A stretch of 64,000 nucleotides of DNA from Jaltomata sinuosa (taxonomy: Eukaryota > Streptophyta > Magnoliopsida > Solanales > Solanaceae). Of this stretch, positions 1 to 10,698 are shown piece after piece (position 1 is the stretch's first letter; every line of letters starts with the position of its first letter). A model generated the notes under the pieces. The model saw only the letters and a list, made by a program, of their open reading frames with translations. It ran no database searches and was not told where the DNA came from. The stretch covers positions 62,001 to 126,000 of the forward strand of contig QJPP01007522.1 in the NCBI GenBank assembly GCA_003996215.1, in the 5' to 3' direction. The translations under genes were made by a program, and so were the position numbers.

Positions 1-1666
1 CCCTTCACTTTTATTTCCTTAGTGAGAGATGAACAATGGTGGTAGTGGTGTGTTGCCGAAAAAGGATAGAGAAAGAAAAGGAAGGCAAATTTTATGTAAA
101 AATGAAATTTGAGATATATTTTTTATTGGATTTCATGATAATTTCGTAATAAGAGAGTGCCAAGAGGTCACGACAATGGTATACATTATACGGGCAATTT
201 TCAAGAATTATTTTGATTTTAAGTTAATAAAGATGATAATAGCATATCATGATTTTATTTAATGACTTGACGTGTGATCTAAGTTTTTGCAAGTTAAAAA
301 AATGTTTTGAACAAGGTATTTTGACCAAACTAGAGGTTTATAATTAGGAAATCGTTAAGTTAAGTAATCAAGTCCAAAAGATCATAGGCTAGTAGAGGTA
401 TCAATTTACATATCAAGCCTTATACTTTTGGTAAATTTAGCTTGCTTTTAGAGACATAAATTTTATTGAAAAATCGTGAAGCAAATTCACATGCCCGCAA
501 ATGTCCCTTTTTTTCCTTCTTTTTTTTAATCATTATTCGAGAACAAATGGCCCACAAAGGTTTTTGTACGCACAATTCATTTCCTTCTTTGAAAGAAAAA
601 ACATTGCATATTATTATATTGATTACAAGTAACTACATTGTATTTGCAACAAGAGGTTGCTTACTGTAATTTAGATAAACTAGCCAATTTATCCCTATAA
701 TTTACCCTATTTTGGCATTTCTCGTTAAAAATATTGTATTATTTTATGCACTAACATGCAAAGTATATTTATCAATCAATATTTACTTAAAATGCAATTG
801 CAATCAACTCCAATAAAATGCACTGCGATTTAATTTGAAATTGCTACTAATTTATATGTTCTAGTTAAATATTACACAATTACTATCATTTTTTAAAAAA
901 ATATTAGCTCATACGATGATACAACAAATTGAATTTCTTTCTTCTAATGTTAGATTTTCTAATGAGTAGGGTATAATAACTCCATTTTCCATTAACGCAA
1001 AAACTTTTCTTTTCTCGGTGTTTGATATCTGCATTAAAATTCGACTAATTTAGATACAAATATTAAAATACATATTTTTGCAGCGACATTATCAACATAA
1101 TTTTTTTAATATCCAAAACCCGAATTGCAAGATTTTTTATTTAAGGTGAAGTGATCTCAACCATCCTTTAGCGATTTTTAGAAAAAAGAATGTTGATATT
1201 TATGTCTCAACAACCTATTATAAATTGAGTTGGATCGTCCAAATAGCCAAAGGGTCAGGATCTCAAGGATTAAACTTGTGTTTGAACATGTGATTGAAGT
1301 TATGATTTTAAATTAGCGTTTGGACATGCATTTTGAAATCATATTTTGAAATCATTTCAAATTTCATATTCTCAAAAATGTAAAATTTAACTCATAAATT
1401 TATATTTTATAATTGAAAAACTCTACTCCTTCTGTCTCATTTTATGTGGTACCTTTTTAGTCCGTCCCAAAAAGAATGTCACCTTTTTATAATTGAAAAA
1501 AAATTTAACTTTAAAATTTCCTTTTTAATCTCACTGAAAGGATTTATAACCACACAAATATTCTACGTATCATTTTTAATTTTACAAAAAAAAAGCCTCG
1601 TGAAATAAAAACATGAAGGTTTCTCTATATAATTATGAGATAAGCCACAAGCACCCCAGACTATAA
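1..1666. other. AT-rich intergenic spacer
   Basis: No gene is supported here. The short open frames have no recognisable domain and lie in AT-rich sequence. The right part contains repeat fragments: a stretch around 1310-1430 rich in short inverted A/T tracts, and a partial Stowaway-like element listed separately. Confidence 0.6.
1428..1570. mobile_element. Stowaway-like MITE fragment
   Basis: The stretch opens with CTCCTTCTGTCTCATTTTAT, a variant of the Stowaway terminus CTCCCTCCGT, followed by the usual 'tgtggtacctttttagtccgtccc' type body. The matching right terminus is missing, so it is probably truncated. A better-preserved relative lies at 39227-39465. Confidence 0.5.
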
Positions 1667-1672
1667 CCGAAA

Positions 1673-1975
1673 TTGCTATTACACACCTTAACTTTATAGG
1701 GGTCTTATTACCTCCTGAACTTATTTTTTTTGTATTTTTGTACTCCTCAAAGTTGCTATGACACACCTTAACTTTATAGGGGTCTTATTACCTCCTGAAC
1801 TTATTTTTTTTGTATTTTTGTACTCCTTTTGTGTTGATATGACTGTCAAGTCAGCACAAAAGGAGCACAAAAATATTGTGCCACTTAGCAGTCACGTCAG
1901 CAAAAAAGAGCACAAAAATACAAAAAAAAATGAGTTTAAGGGATAATAGGACGTGATTTGAGTTATAATATAAGG
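1673..1975. mobile_element. Foldback MITE with an 80-bp tandem duplication of one arm
   Basis: The left arm (about 1790-1830) and the right arm (about 1895-1945) are inverted copies: one reads cctgaacttattttttttg and the other gives nearly the same string on the opposite strand. The left arm is also duplicated head-to-tail, with copies at about 1673-1752 and 1753-1832 that are almost identical. It ends about 190 bp upstream of the KAS I start codon. A palindrome of this form is typical of non-autonomous Mutator-type elements, but I see no clear target-site duplication. Confidence 0.55.
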
Positions 1976-2094
1976 GTACTTCTGTCTTCTCTCTATAATT
2001 ATTTATACACATTTTGGTCTCTCTCGCAGCAGCACTGAACACACTCCCTCCTTGTCTCTACAGAAATACAACCACATCGTTCACATCGAAAAAG

Positions 2095-2160
2095 CCTTCT
2101 GCTTTTCCCCTTCTTCCTTCTTCTTCTTCTTCTTGCTCTTCCTCCTCCGCCACCTCTCTG
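2095..2160 (+). promoter_or_regulatory. CT-rich 5' leader of the KAS I gene
   Basis: An almost pure C/T tract (ttcttccttcttcttcttct and onward) directly precedes the KAS I ATG. Pyrimidine-rich leaders of this kind are common in highly expressed plant genes for plastid proteins. No TATA box was assigned. Confidence 0.45.
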
Positions 2161-2166
2161 TAAACA

Positions 2167-5100
2167 ATGGAAGCAATCCAATCTTTGTCCCTCCGTCCAT
2201 CTCCACTCGATCCTCTTCGAAAAAACATCCCCCAATTCACCAATGTGAAGCCACTGGGTGCTAAAAAACTGCCCTTTATTATATCAGCTTCTTCTGCTTC
2301 AACTGTTTCTGCTCCTAAAAGAGAGAAAGACCCCAAGAAAAGGGTTGTTATAACTGGGATGGGTCTTGTTTCTGTGTTTGGTAATGATGCCGATACTTAC
2401 TATGACAGACTTTTGTCTGGTGAAAGTGGGATTTCACTCATTGATCGTTTTGATGCTTCTAAGTTCCCTACGAGATTTGGGGGACAAATTCGTGGGTTTA
2501 CATCTGAAGGGTATATTGATGGGAAGAATGATAGGAGGCTTGATGATTGTCTCAGGTATGCCATTGTTGCTGGCAAGAAAGCTTTGGAAAATGCAGATCT
2601 TGGTGGTGATAGATTAGGAAAGGTTCGGCTTTTTTTCATTCTTTTGTTATTTGGATTTGCTTAAATCTGTCAAGATTTTGTGGTTTTGCTGGAATGGGGC
2701 TTGCATGATGTGCTTTTGGCTCGTGTTGGTTTGTTCATTTCTTTTATTTTATTTGGAGATGTGGAGAATTTGGAGAAAAATGCTTGCTAATTGTGTTTAT
2801 TTTGGTATTTTAGCTGGTTTTTATGCCATTTATTGCTTGTATTTCATTTCTATTTTCGCCAAAATACTGGAATTGGGCTTTCACTAAAATGTGTAAAAGT
2901 CTGAGTCCTGCCGGTGCATTTTGGAATACCAGAAACAATCAAAACTACTGTTCCCCACAAAACAAATTTGTGATAGTGCATTTGAAAAGCATTGATGTGA
3001 ATATTAGCATAGCTACTTGTTCAGCCTTCATTGTTTTTCTAGATTTGCTTCTTTTCTCCAGTACATGACTCCAGGTTATTTATTTGTATTTCTCCTGCAG
3101 ATTGATAAGGAGCGAGCTGGTGTTCTTGTAGGAACAGGAATGGGTGGTCTTACGGTTTTCTCAGATGGCGTCCAAAATCTAATTGAAAAGGGTCACAGGA
3201 AAATTACGCCATTTTTTATACCTTATGCCATAACAAACATGGGTTCTGCTTTGCTTGGTATTGATCTTGGTTTTATGGGACCAAACTACTCAATCTCAAC
3301 TGCTTGTGCTACCTCCAATTATTGTTTTTATGCTGCCGCAAATCACATTCGCAGAGGTGAAGCTGATTTGATGCTTGCTGGTGGAACTGAAGCTGCCATA
3401 ATACCTATTGGTTTAGGAGGTTTTGTGGCATGCAGAGCTTTGTCTCAAAGGAATGATGATCCACAAACTGCTTCCAGACCTTGGGACAAGGAAAGAGATG
3501 GATTTGTTATGGGCGAGGGGGCTGGAGTCTTGGTAAGCTTCCTTCAAGTGATTATCATATTTTGGTCATAGGAAGTGCATCTAAGCTACTTTGAGCAAGT
3601 TATGTGTGGTCCAGTGTAGTTTGCTTTTTCATGAGTTGATTCCAATCCTGAAGCAACTAAATATGGAATAAACTGCTATTCATGAATTGCTGGGTTTTCT
3701 TTCATTGCACTGTAGGCTGCATATTTTAGATTAAGCACTAGAGATTTATTTCACTTTCATATGATCTACTCACCATTTGAAAAGTTATTATGAAGACTGA
3801 ATGACATGCTTGGCAGGTGATGGAAAGTTTGGAGCATGCAATGAAACGAGGAGCGCCAATAATTGCAGAGTATTTGGGTGGTGCAGTTAATTGTGATGCT
3901 TATCACATGACTGATCCCCGAGCTGATGGTCTTGGTGTTTCTTCATGTATTCTTAGCAGCCTTGAAGATGCTGGAGTGTCACCAGAAGAGGTATTTGCTT
4001 CTCTCTCCAATCAGTTGAGGTTATACTCTCATTGTCTACTCAATAGTCACAGAGAGGGGTAAAAGAAATGCTGGAAAGAGCAAATTGTTCTAGATGTCTT
4101 CTGTTAAAAGGTTGGAAACTTATCAAAATGTTATCTTGGGGCTACCAAACTCAAGATTCGTCATATCTCATACTTCTGCTTCTCAGATTTCTTCTGTTGT
4201 TGGGAAACGTTACTGTGGAGATGGTAAACTATTGACATGAGAGAGATTTTTTATCATGGTACATGGGCCTCGTTGTAGGACATGTTTTGTGTGTTTTTGT
4301 TTTAGGCTGAATGGGAGATATTGTGCAAGAAGTATCTTCATTCTTTAATAGTTAAAAAACAACTACTTGTAGCATCATAGTCTATTCCATGTCAATTTTA
4401 TGCCCATAGAATCTCTCATCCATGTCCCATTGTCTCTTTGAGAAAAAAATGCTACCTCCCATATGAGGTTTATTCTAAATTTCAGATTCCAAGTAAAGAT
4501 TACTCCCCTCCTTCTTTACTAGATAAAGACATCCCTTATTGAGAGTAAAGGAAAGGTTACTATTCAATTTTAATCATCAAGGCGTATGTTCAAATAGCTG
4601 GTGATCAGAAAAATTTGGATTCTTTCACCATTAACCGCAATGCACCTAAAATGCTTGGAGATTCATCCTAGATACTAAGCCCCCTCTGTGAAGGTGCTCC
4701 AAAAGGCCTAGTGAATCTTTTACCATTCCCCCTAGCTTCTTCCCATTATACCTAATCATTTTTCTTTTCGAATCCACCTCCATTGCCCTGTATTTCTACA
4801 ACTAATCCATAAGCAGAGCTGTCGTAAACTTTAGATTCCTCATACCAACCTTCTCACTTCACTGTGTTGTCTTCTTTCCTGACAAGGTGAGAGTTTGCCT
4901 CCAGATATATATCCACCCCACTAATCTCTTGGATTTTTGAACTGCCTGGTTTCAGTATGCACTATCTTTATGAGTCGCACGCAAGGCAATCACTGATGCT
5001 ACATGCAATATTGTGGGCCAAACCATCCTTGTTATCAACTCTCCACTGCTGAACCACATTTTATCTGTTGATCTTGAGCCATGACACTAACACTGCTTCA

Positions 5101-6427
5101 AATCGCAAGAGAATGCCCTATACAGCAATTGTCTAGAATCAGCATGCTATCTGCGAAGGGTGCATCTCTGTTGCCCTCATTTTGCTCTGAGAAAATCCAG
5201 ACTTTCTTGTTAATTCCTTACCATCTTTCGATGGAACTATTAAAACTGTCATAAATGAGAAAGGAAAGATTAAGGTAAATATACAACCTTCTTCATTTTT
5301 TCTCTAACCATTCTGTAGATGAATTAACAAAGTTCCACATTCACATTACGATAGAACACTAGAATTATCCTTTCGTGCAGTACTCTTTGCTATTCGTGAA
5401 ATTGAAAATCAGTAATCCTTTTAAAGATGTTCAAGCAGAACGGGATATTGAGAATTCATATGGCTGGCAGCCGCTAGTTCGGATTGAGCTTCGTTGTTGT
5501 TGTTGTCAATGACGAAACAGCTGAAAGTGAAATTGTCTGTTTATTTTGGTCATCCAGAAGTTTAGAACGTAGTTTAAGTGGGTATTCAAAACATTCAGCT
5601 TTTGATTATGTGTTAATAGTCTTTGGTGAGAGGTACAGAATGTATTGGGTAGATTTTGCTAGAAGTTAAAGTTGAGTTTAATTGCTGAATGGATTTTCTC
5701 TTTTTTCGTTTTAGGTTAACTACATTAATGCTCATGCAACTTCCACCATTGTTGGTGATCTAGCCGAGATAAATGCTGTTAAGAAGGTTTTCAAGAACAC
5801 CTCAGGAATCAAAATGAATGCAACCAAGGTAATTAATTCTGTCTACATTGTAATGCATCTCTTCATTTATTCGAATTTATCAGTGTCTTTGGCAGTATGT
5901 TTATCTTTCAAGTTTTCCCCCATGTTGTTCCAGTCTATGATAGGGCATTGCCTCGGTGCTGCCGGTGGTCTGGAAGCTATTGCAGCAATTAAAGCTATTA
6001 CAACCGGCTGGGTGCATCCTTCAATTAACCAATTTGTGCGTTGTTTATATTTCCAAACTTGCATATCAATGGTTGGTTGTTATGCTCATTCTTCATTTGA
6101 AAATCTCTAAATTATAATGAATGTTGCAGAATCCTGAGCCTTCAGTGGAGTTTGATACCGTTCCAAACAAAAAACAACAGCATGAAGTGAATGTTGGTAA
6201 GATGCGCTTTAAATTATGACATTATACTTTCTTCTTACAAATAAACATTCTCATGAATAATTGAAAAACTTCCAACTTTCCAAATAAATGCTCTAGATGT
6301 TACAAAATTATTTACGGCAAGAAAAGATCTTTAGTAACATCAATTTCTTTCATATGCAGCAATCTCAAATTCCTTTGGTTTTGGTGGTCACAACTCTGTC
6401 GTCGCCTTTTCTGCATTCAAGCCTTAA
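2167..6427 (+). CDS. KAS1: 3-oxoacyl-[ACP] synthase I, chloroplast precursor
   Basis: Condensing enzyme of plastid fatty-acid synthesis, which extends acyl-ACP with malonyl-ACP. Predicted exons are 2167-2622, 3101-3532, 3817-3990, 5715-5828, 5934-6035, 6130-6196 and 6360-6427; they join in phase to 470 aa, the usual size for plant KAS I. Residues 1 to about 55 are a Ser/Pro-rich transit peptide, and the mature part begins near KRVVITGMGLVSVFGND. By alignment to bacterial FabF, the catalytic Cys is C221 (STACATSN), the two His are H361 (NAHATST) and H397 (SMIGH), and the Lys is K392. The Cys-His spacing of 140 equals that of FabF. The gating loop GFGGHNS lies near the C-terminus. Strings such as RFDASKFPTRFGGQIRGF favour KAS I over KAS II. 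The ATG is the first in frame after a pyrimidine-rich leader. Intron 3 (1.7 kb) is the largest and holds a possible LINE remnant. Confidence 0.93.
4560..5275 (-). mobile_element. Possible degenerate LINE reverse-transcriptase fragment in KAS I intron 3
   Basis: On the minus strand one frame around 5135-5165 reads PFADSMLIL, which resembles the FADD-type catalytic box of plant non-LTR reverse transcriptases. The surrounding sequence has a higher GC content than the other introns and many stops. The identification rests on this one motif. Confidence 0.3.
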
Positions 6428-7639
6428 TTCAGCTGAGTTTAGCTAGAGCAATCTTCTGGCGTTAATATAGGGGATTACTGTGATACAGTGGCTGTTTCAT
6501 CTCCCTGTGGCAACTTGCTGGGAACGACGAGAGATGAACAATTGTCAATTCTTTTATGTACTAATAATCTTTAGCTTGTAGCTCATAGCAATGAACATTT
6601 TTGCTTTTCACATATGATTTCACTCCTTAAATTAGCTTGGACCTTGACAGTTTGTTTAGACAACAATGCCACCAGTTTTGAAAGATGCTATGGTCTTTTG
6701 AGATTAAGAGAGTCTGTTTCCGAATGAAATAACTTAATTTCTGAAATATATTTTCAGAAGATATTTTCCATTATTCAACAGCCATATTCACAACTAGCTA
6801 ACCTGTAAGTTGTATCAACAGCCAGATTCACAACTATATTCATTTACTGTACTTTCTCCAAGTGGCCTCACTAAGTAGATGGGGCATTTATGAAGAAATT
6901 ATTTCTGGGCAGCCCTTTGATATAGGGATAGGATAGATTCCAAAACTGAAATCCGATTTTATCCTTTCCTCAAACATCACATCATAATTTACAAGTACAC
7001 CAGAGTCGTAGCTTTCATCAACCAACAGTTGGTGAATGACATGATACGCAAGATGTTGAATGAGCGGGTTGAGTTATATTTTGGCGGATTAAAATGAATT
7101 GAATTAACAAGTATATTGGATCGAAATATGTCAAATATTTGCTTGGTCAAAATGTGAGTTAATTTAGGATAAAACTCAACTTTTCTATGTTTTGAGAAGT
7201 TTCCTCATGGGTCAATTTTAAATGGCTAATTTAAATTTAAACTATAAACCAAAATGACCCCCTAGATTCATCTGTTGGCTTCCACATGTAACAATGCCAT
7301 GACATACTGTTATATACGGAGAGTTCAAATCCAGATGATCAGTATACTACGTGGGAGAATTTATTCAATCTATAAACTCATTTTTAATTAGTTTTTATCG
7401 GTGAAAATCAAGAAACACATGACATATATCAACCAAAGTCAAAACAACGAATAAGTATCTATTTAAAGATGTGGCATGATGGTCAATGAGGCAAAACCAA
7501 AAAGGTCTAGGTTCATACGAATAATTAAGGCTATATGGATAAAATTTATTTTTATTTTAAAAATAAAAAATATAGAGTTTAATAAAATATTAAATTAATT
7601 TAATATGGTATATCAATTAAATATTTTTAAAAAATTATA
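6428..7639. other. KAS I 3' region and AT-rich spacer
   Basis: The first few hundred bases are probably KAS I 3' UTR. Beyond that I see AT-rich sequence with no supported gene. The part around 7040-7260 resembles degenerate repetitive DNA common in Solanaceae spacers, without definable ends. Confidence 0.5.
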
Positions 7640-7975
7640 TAGTGATTGATAGTAGTGATGATTAGTGGTGATGGTTGTGAATGTTGTTTGGAGATTATGT
7701 TGGCTAATAGCGGGTGTGGGTAGTAGCTCATGATTATGGTGGTAGTTAATTGGTGGTGACGGTTGATAGTTGTGATGGATGACAATAATTAACTATTGGT
7801 GATTGGTGGTGATGATTTAAATGATGACTAGTGATAGTGATAGTTGGTTGTAGTTATTGGCAGCAGTGATGATTGTGCTTGAGGATGGTGGACTAGTGGA
7901 ACATAGTTGATAATGTTAGGCGATAATGTCGGTAGTTGATAATGGTGGGCAATGACAATAGTGATGAATGAATAT
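7640..7975 (+). repeat. Degenerate GTGATGGT-type low-complexity tract
   Basis: About 330 bp made of irregular repeats of gtgat, ggtgg and gttgatagt. The + strand is strongly rich in G and T and almost free of C. AT-rich sequence flanks it on both sides. There is no fixed unit length, so it is an eroded simple repeat rather than a clean minisatellite. Confidence 0.6.
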
Positions 7976-8370
7976 AATTTGTGAGCTATCATTTTTGTAG
8001 AAATCTTTAAATAAATATTTTAATAGTATTAAGATTTTATTGCATATTTTAATCACTTCAATTTTATTTAGATCCATCCAATGATTGAAACGTGAAACAT
8101 CAAACAAATACACACTTAATAATTATGATATGAACGATTGAGAGTCAAATCAATAAAATAAGAGAAATTTTCAAAAATAGCAAATTTGAGCCAATAATTA
8201 AGGAGGAGATAGCAGCCATTAATTATTTACGGGAGATAGCAACTAATAAGCTAAAATATTGCTATTTTATTTGTATTTAACGTCCGTATTTTATTAATCA
8301 AATACAAATACAAATTAATGTGGAAGAGTGATTTTAGCTGACTATTACCGTTTAAAAAGGAAAGGATCCT

Positions 8371-8478
8371 TAATGATTATAATTCCTTCCTTATATCAAG
8401 CATCTTTAATGATTATAATTTGTTCCTTATATCAATAATCGTTAATGATTATAATCCTTCCTTATATCAAGAATCTTT
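8371..8478. repeat. 36-bp tandem repeat, three copies
   Basis: Copies start at 8371, 8407 and 8443, exactly 36 bp apart, each beginning TAATGATTATAAT and continuing through CCTTATATCAA. A fourth partial copy starts at 8505. The array lies inside the Mutator-like element. Confidence 0.8.
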
Positions 8479-8623
8479 AAAAGGAAAGGATCTTTAAGGA
8501 TCTTTAATGATTATAATCTATAAAAAAATGATATACAATGGATCAAAAATTCAAGTTCAATATATAAAGGTGTATAAGACAGTCAATTTGTATTTTTATT
8601 TGTGTAAATATATATACTTAATC

Positions 8624-8990
8624 AGCCAAACACACATAAATCATTTATATTTGCATTCACTTGCATACAACTAATACATATGCCAGAACAACCAACAAAA
8701 ATGCATTTCTATTTGTATTTGAATACAAATACATTTTATATGTTTGTATGTTAAGTACATATACCAGTCTAGCCAAACACATATAAATCATTTGTATTCG
8801 CTTTGCATACAACTAATACGTATATGCCAGAACAGCCAACAAAAAATACATTTGTAATTATATTCGAATACAAATACATTTGATATGTTTGTATGTTAAT
8901 TACATGTACCAGACCAGCCAAACACATACAAATACATTTGACTTTTCAAATGTGTGTCGATATATATACAAGAGCAGTCAAAAATACATT
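8624..8990. repeat. ~146-bp tandem repeat, two and a half copies
   Basis: The string AGCCAAACACA recurs at about 8624, 8771 and 8916, and the intervening sequence (GCATACAACTAATAC, then ATTYGAATACAAATACA, then TGTTTGTATGTTAA) is shared between copies. Each unit carries a short palindrome, TATTCGAATA or a variant of it. The array is inside the Mutator-like element. Confidence 0.75.
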
Positions 8991-9848
8991 TGTATTTGTA
9001 TTCGAGTACATTATGTATTACAAATACATTTGCAGGATTGCAAAATCTAAGAAGAGAAATACATTCTCGTGTTGGAAAATACAAACATATGTATTTGTGT
9101 TGAATTTCTGTGCAAAATTCTCAATTTATATTATTTATATACATATAGAAAATTTTAAAAATATACTTTAAAAAATATAAAAAAAAATGTATATCTCTCC
9201 TTGTTCATCACGATCTTCTTCACCAGATTGAGATTAATCAAGATCTTCTCTACCATCAGAGAGGTGTCCAACCATCCCACGAAGATGAGTGAAATCAATG
9301 AGACTCAGCGATTCCGGATTGTTTGCTAACTAATATAGACTGATACATTCCACCAATAAGCTTGTGATCTTTACAAGAAACTTATGCCATATCTTTTTGT
9401 CCAGTATCAAATCAAGTCCAAGTGAAAAAATCAAAGGATGGTAGATGGTGCAAACCGTAGCCACTCAAATGCTGTATTGCTGTAGATATGAAGTTTCTTT
9501 GTTTGCTCAGATCTTGTAAATGGTTGAGAGAAATCTGGATTATGACATTACTTCATAGGCTCTATATCAAATTGTACATATGCTAATTGCTAAAGAGATA
9601 ATCTTTCTTCTTATCAAGTGTTCATCTAAAATCATGGTTTCTATAACTGTGTGAGAATTGAATTAAAAAAGGAAGTGGTGAGTGATAATAGGAAGGAGTT
9701 AATACTCTTCCAAATGTATTTGGAATGATGGATGGGGCCAACCAAAATATTACTATTCTGTCGTGGATGGTAATTTTTTCAAAGTGCTGTTATTTATCGT
9801 AATTATGGGCCCAAATTTGCTATTCTCTGTAGTTTTCTCATAAAATAA

Positions 9849-10540
9849 ATAGATTTATTGATTAAGGTTTGAATAATTAAGGTAAAGATTTTCATTAAAT
9901 ACAAACAAATTAAAAATTGAATTGATTTGTCCTCGCTTTTTCAAGAAAGAAAAAAAAGATCTCACATTCTAAAGAAAATAATGTAACTTAAAGTTCAAGC
10001 TATAATGATAAACCAATGTTTGAATTCATCGAAAAAGCATCAACGTCTTATTTTTTGCAATAAAATATATACATTATTAAGAAATGCATAAAGCTACTAT
10101 GAATCAAAATAACTTACATTTAAAATACTTATTTTTTGCACTTTCAAATTTGTTCCAAAAATCTAGTTACATATTAAAATTGTACACAAAATTTAAATAT
10201 TCCTATCATATTTGATTGATTGGTATGAGACACACACATTTTTATAGTATTTAAGACGTGACATCACTAAATCGCACTTGCCTCATATCGATCAACTCTG
10301 AACTAGTATGGGCTAAAAAGAGAAAAAATTTCACTTCTAATACATTTAGAGGTACATAAACACCCATAAAATTCTAGCGCATTATTGAAATATTTGGAAA
10401 AGAAATTCAAAATACAACTTATGTATTTCCCCTTTTTAAAATAGTATAGTACTACTACTAATAAACAATAATAATACACATTCTTTTGGACGGATAAATA
10501 AAGTGAAAAAAGAAGAAGAAGATGGAGTAAACAAAAGGCC
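9849..10540. other. AT-rich spacer upstream of MCM3
   Basis: No supported gene or clear repeat. The open frame on the minus strand here crosses the MCM3 promoter and has no domain. Confidence 0.5.
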
Positions 10541-10544
10541 CTCG

Positions 10545-10580
10545 TTCCCGCCAACCTCAACCCTTCCTTTCCCGCCAAAA
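10545..10580 (+). promoter_or_regulatory. Two E2F-type sites in the MCM3 promoter
   Basis: TTCCCGCCAA at 10545-10554 and TTTCCCGCCAAAA at 10568-10580 both match the E2F consensus TTTSSCGC and its common variants. They lie 120-155 bp before the ATG. E2F control at the G1/S transition is well established for plant MCM genes, so the pair fits the gene downstream. Confidence 0.75.
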
Positions 10581-10639
10581 TCCGAACCCTAACTCCAAAA
10601 ATAGAGGCGAAATCCCCAATTTCGACCTTCACCACTCTC

Positions 10640-10665
10640 CTTCTCTCTCTCTCTCTCTCTCTCTA
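10640..10665 (+). repeat. CT microsatellite in the MCM3 leader
   Basis: A run of TCTCTC dinucleotides about 24 bp long, 35-55 bp before the MCM3 start codon and probably within its 5' UTR. Confidence 0.8.
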
Positions 10666-10698
10666 CTCTCACAGAGATTCACCCTTTCTCAGTCAGCC

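Larger units (their letters stand above)
8162..9839. mobile_element. Non-autonomous Mutator-like element (1.68 kb)
   Basis: The element is flanked by a perfect 9-bp direct repeat, ATAAAATAA, at 8153-8161 and 9840-9848. Its ends are imperfect inverted repeats of about 40 bp: the left reads GAGAAATTTTC...TAGCAAATTT and the right, on the other strand, GAGAAAACTAC...TAGCAAATTT. A 9-bp duplication with long inverted ends is the hallmark of Mutator-like elements. No transposase frame remains. The interior holds two tandem arrays (listed separately), and 9190-9770 is unique-looking sequence of higher complexity that could be captured host DNA. Confidence 0.75.

Noticed and set aside
2058..2336. 92-codon open frame on the minus strand across the KAS I start
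   Set aside because: It is a shadow of the CT-rich leader and the first exon; its Glu/Gly runs come from the CT tract.
8371..8540. Regular 36-bp repeats that could look like a CRISPR array
   Set aside because: The copies are contiguous with no unique spacers, the genome is a plant nuclear genome, and they lie within a transposon.
8893..9171. Overlapping open frames on both strands in the 146-bp repeats
   Set aside because: Both come from tandem repeats inside the Mutator-like element, with no domain.
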